Source: Candidatus Woesebacteria bacterium
Lineage (GTDB): Bacteria; Patescibacteriota; Microgenomatia; UBA8517
Length of the DNA: 21,613 bases
Assembly: GCA_026394855.1 (NCBI GenBank)
Contig: JAPLZT010000066.1
Location: 1-21,613 of the forward strand
Reading direction: 5' to 3'
Both the position numbers and the translations under genes were made by a program. Positions 21,531-21,613 of the stretch are shown here, piece after piece (position 1 is the first letter of the stretch; each line of letters starts with the position of its first letter). The notes under the pieces are model-generated. The model ran no database searches. It was not told where the DNA came from and saw nothing but the letters and a program-made list of their open reading frames with translations.

Positions 21531-21613
21531 ATGGAAGAAAAGAAGAAGATGAGAATGGTCGTTGAAGAAGTAGGAAGCCATAAAGAAGAAGTCAAATCTG
21601 TTGAAGAAGTAAA
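21531..21613 (+). CDS. Start of a Glu/Lys-rich protein (partial, 3' end outside the window)
   Basis: The ATG at 21531 opens a frame that runs off the window: MEEKKKMRMVVEEVGSHKEE and seven more residues. The piece is highly charged and probably helical, with no signal peptide. Too short to assign. The start is supported by the -10 box 6 nt upstream. Confidence 0.5.
   Translation, partial: MEEKKKMRMVVEEVGSHKEEVKSVEEV

Noticed and set aside
1-21613. CRISPR array or transposase
   Set aside because: I saw no regularly spaced 25-40 bp repeats and no IS-type transposase motifs on either strand.

Overview
This is a compact, AT-rich bacterial chromosome segment. It most resembles a Patescibacteria/CPR genome of the Microgenomates type. 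That is an inference from gene style: very short or overlapping gene junctions, shortened housekeeping proteins, a membrane-anchored family 5 solute-binding protein next to secG, and many start codons 5-8 nt downstream of a -10 hexamer, which suggests leaderless mRNAs. UGA acts as a stop here (gpmI and uvrB end with it).

Layout. Positions 1-3706 hold lower-glycolysis genes in order: the end of PEP synthase, enolase, and 2,3-BPG-independent phosphoglycerate mutase, in which Thr replaces the usual nucleophilic Ser. A DedA-family membrane protein and lexA follow on the minus strand. lexA is divergent from uvrB, and their promoters overlap. uvrB carries a 520-residue intein with a LAGLIDADG endonuclease and an embedded helix-turn-helix, inserted exactly between Lys and Thr of the Walker A loop. 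Its extein reading frame begins upstream of any ATG, GTG or TTG codon.

The 2.1 kb between uvrB and uvrA (8630-10697) is the most unusual part. It holds five small accessory genes: one broken by UGA, a HEPN-like protein coupled to an unknown partner, a small Cys-containing protein, and a minus-strand unknown. Between them lie a fragment of a second uvrB 3' end, a fragment of a second uvrA 5' end, and three near-identical copies of the uvrA promoter/leader hairpin. It looks like a mosaic of alternative uvrB-uvrA junctions, that is, a cargo hotspot built by recombination. uvrA itself ends in a frameshift, with its normal C-terminus surviving in another frame.

Positions 13464-17101 hold a secreted or anchored transglutaminase-like protein, a short uvrC overlapping it by 71 nt, a small holin-like membrane protein, and secG. 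An anchored family 5 solute-binding protein, a C39-like peptidase (minus), a BaiN/HI0933-type flavoprotein and the Obg GTPase (minus) follow. The right edge has a broken ORF, a tRNA-His(GTG) on the minus strand with a 19-bp repeat of its 3' end 80 bp away (att-like), and the start of a Glu/Lys-rich protein.

Functionally, the centre is a complete nucleotide-excision-repair set (LexA, UvrB, UvrA, UvrC). UvrB depends on protein splicing, UvrA is C-terminally damaged, and UvrC lacks its usual C-terminal helix-hairpin-helix region. Assignments rest on motif recognition by eye; no database search was possible.
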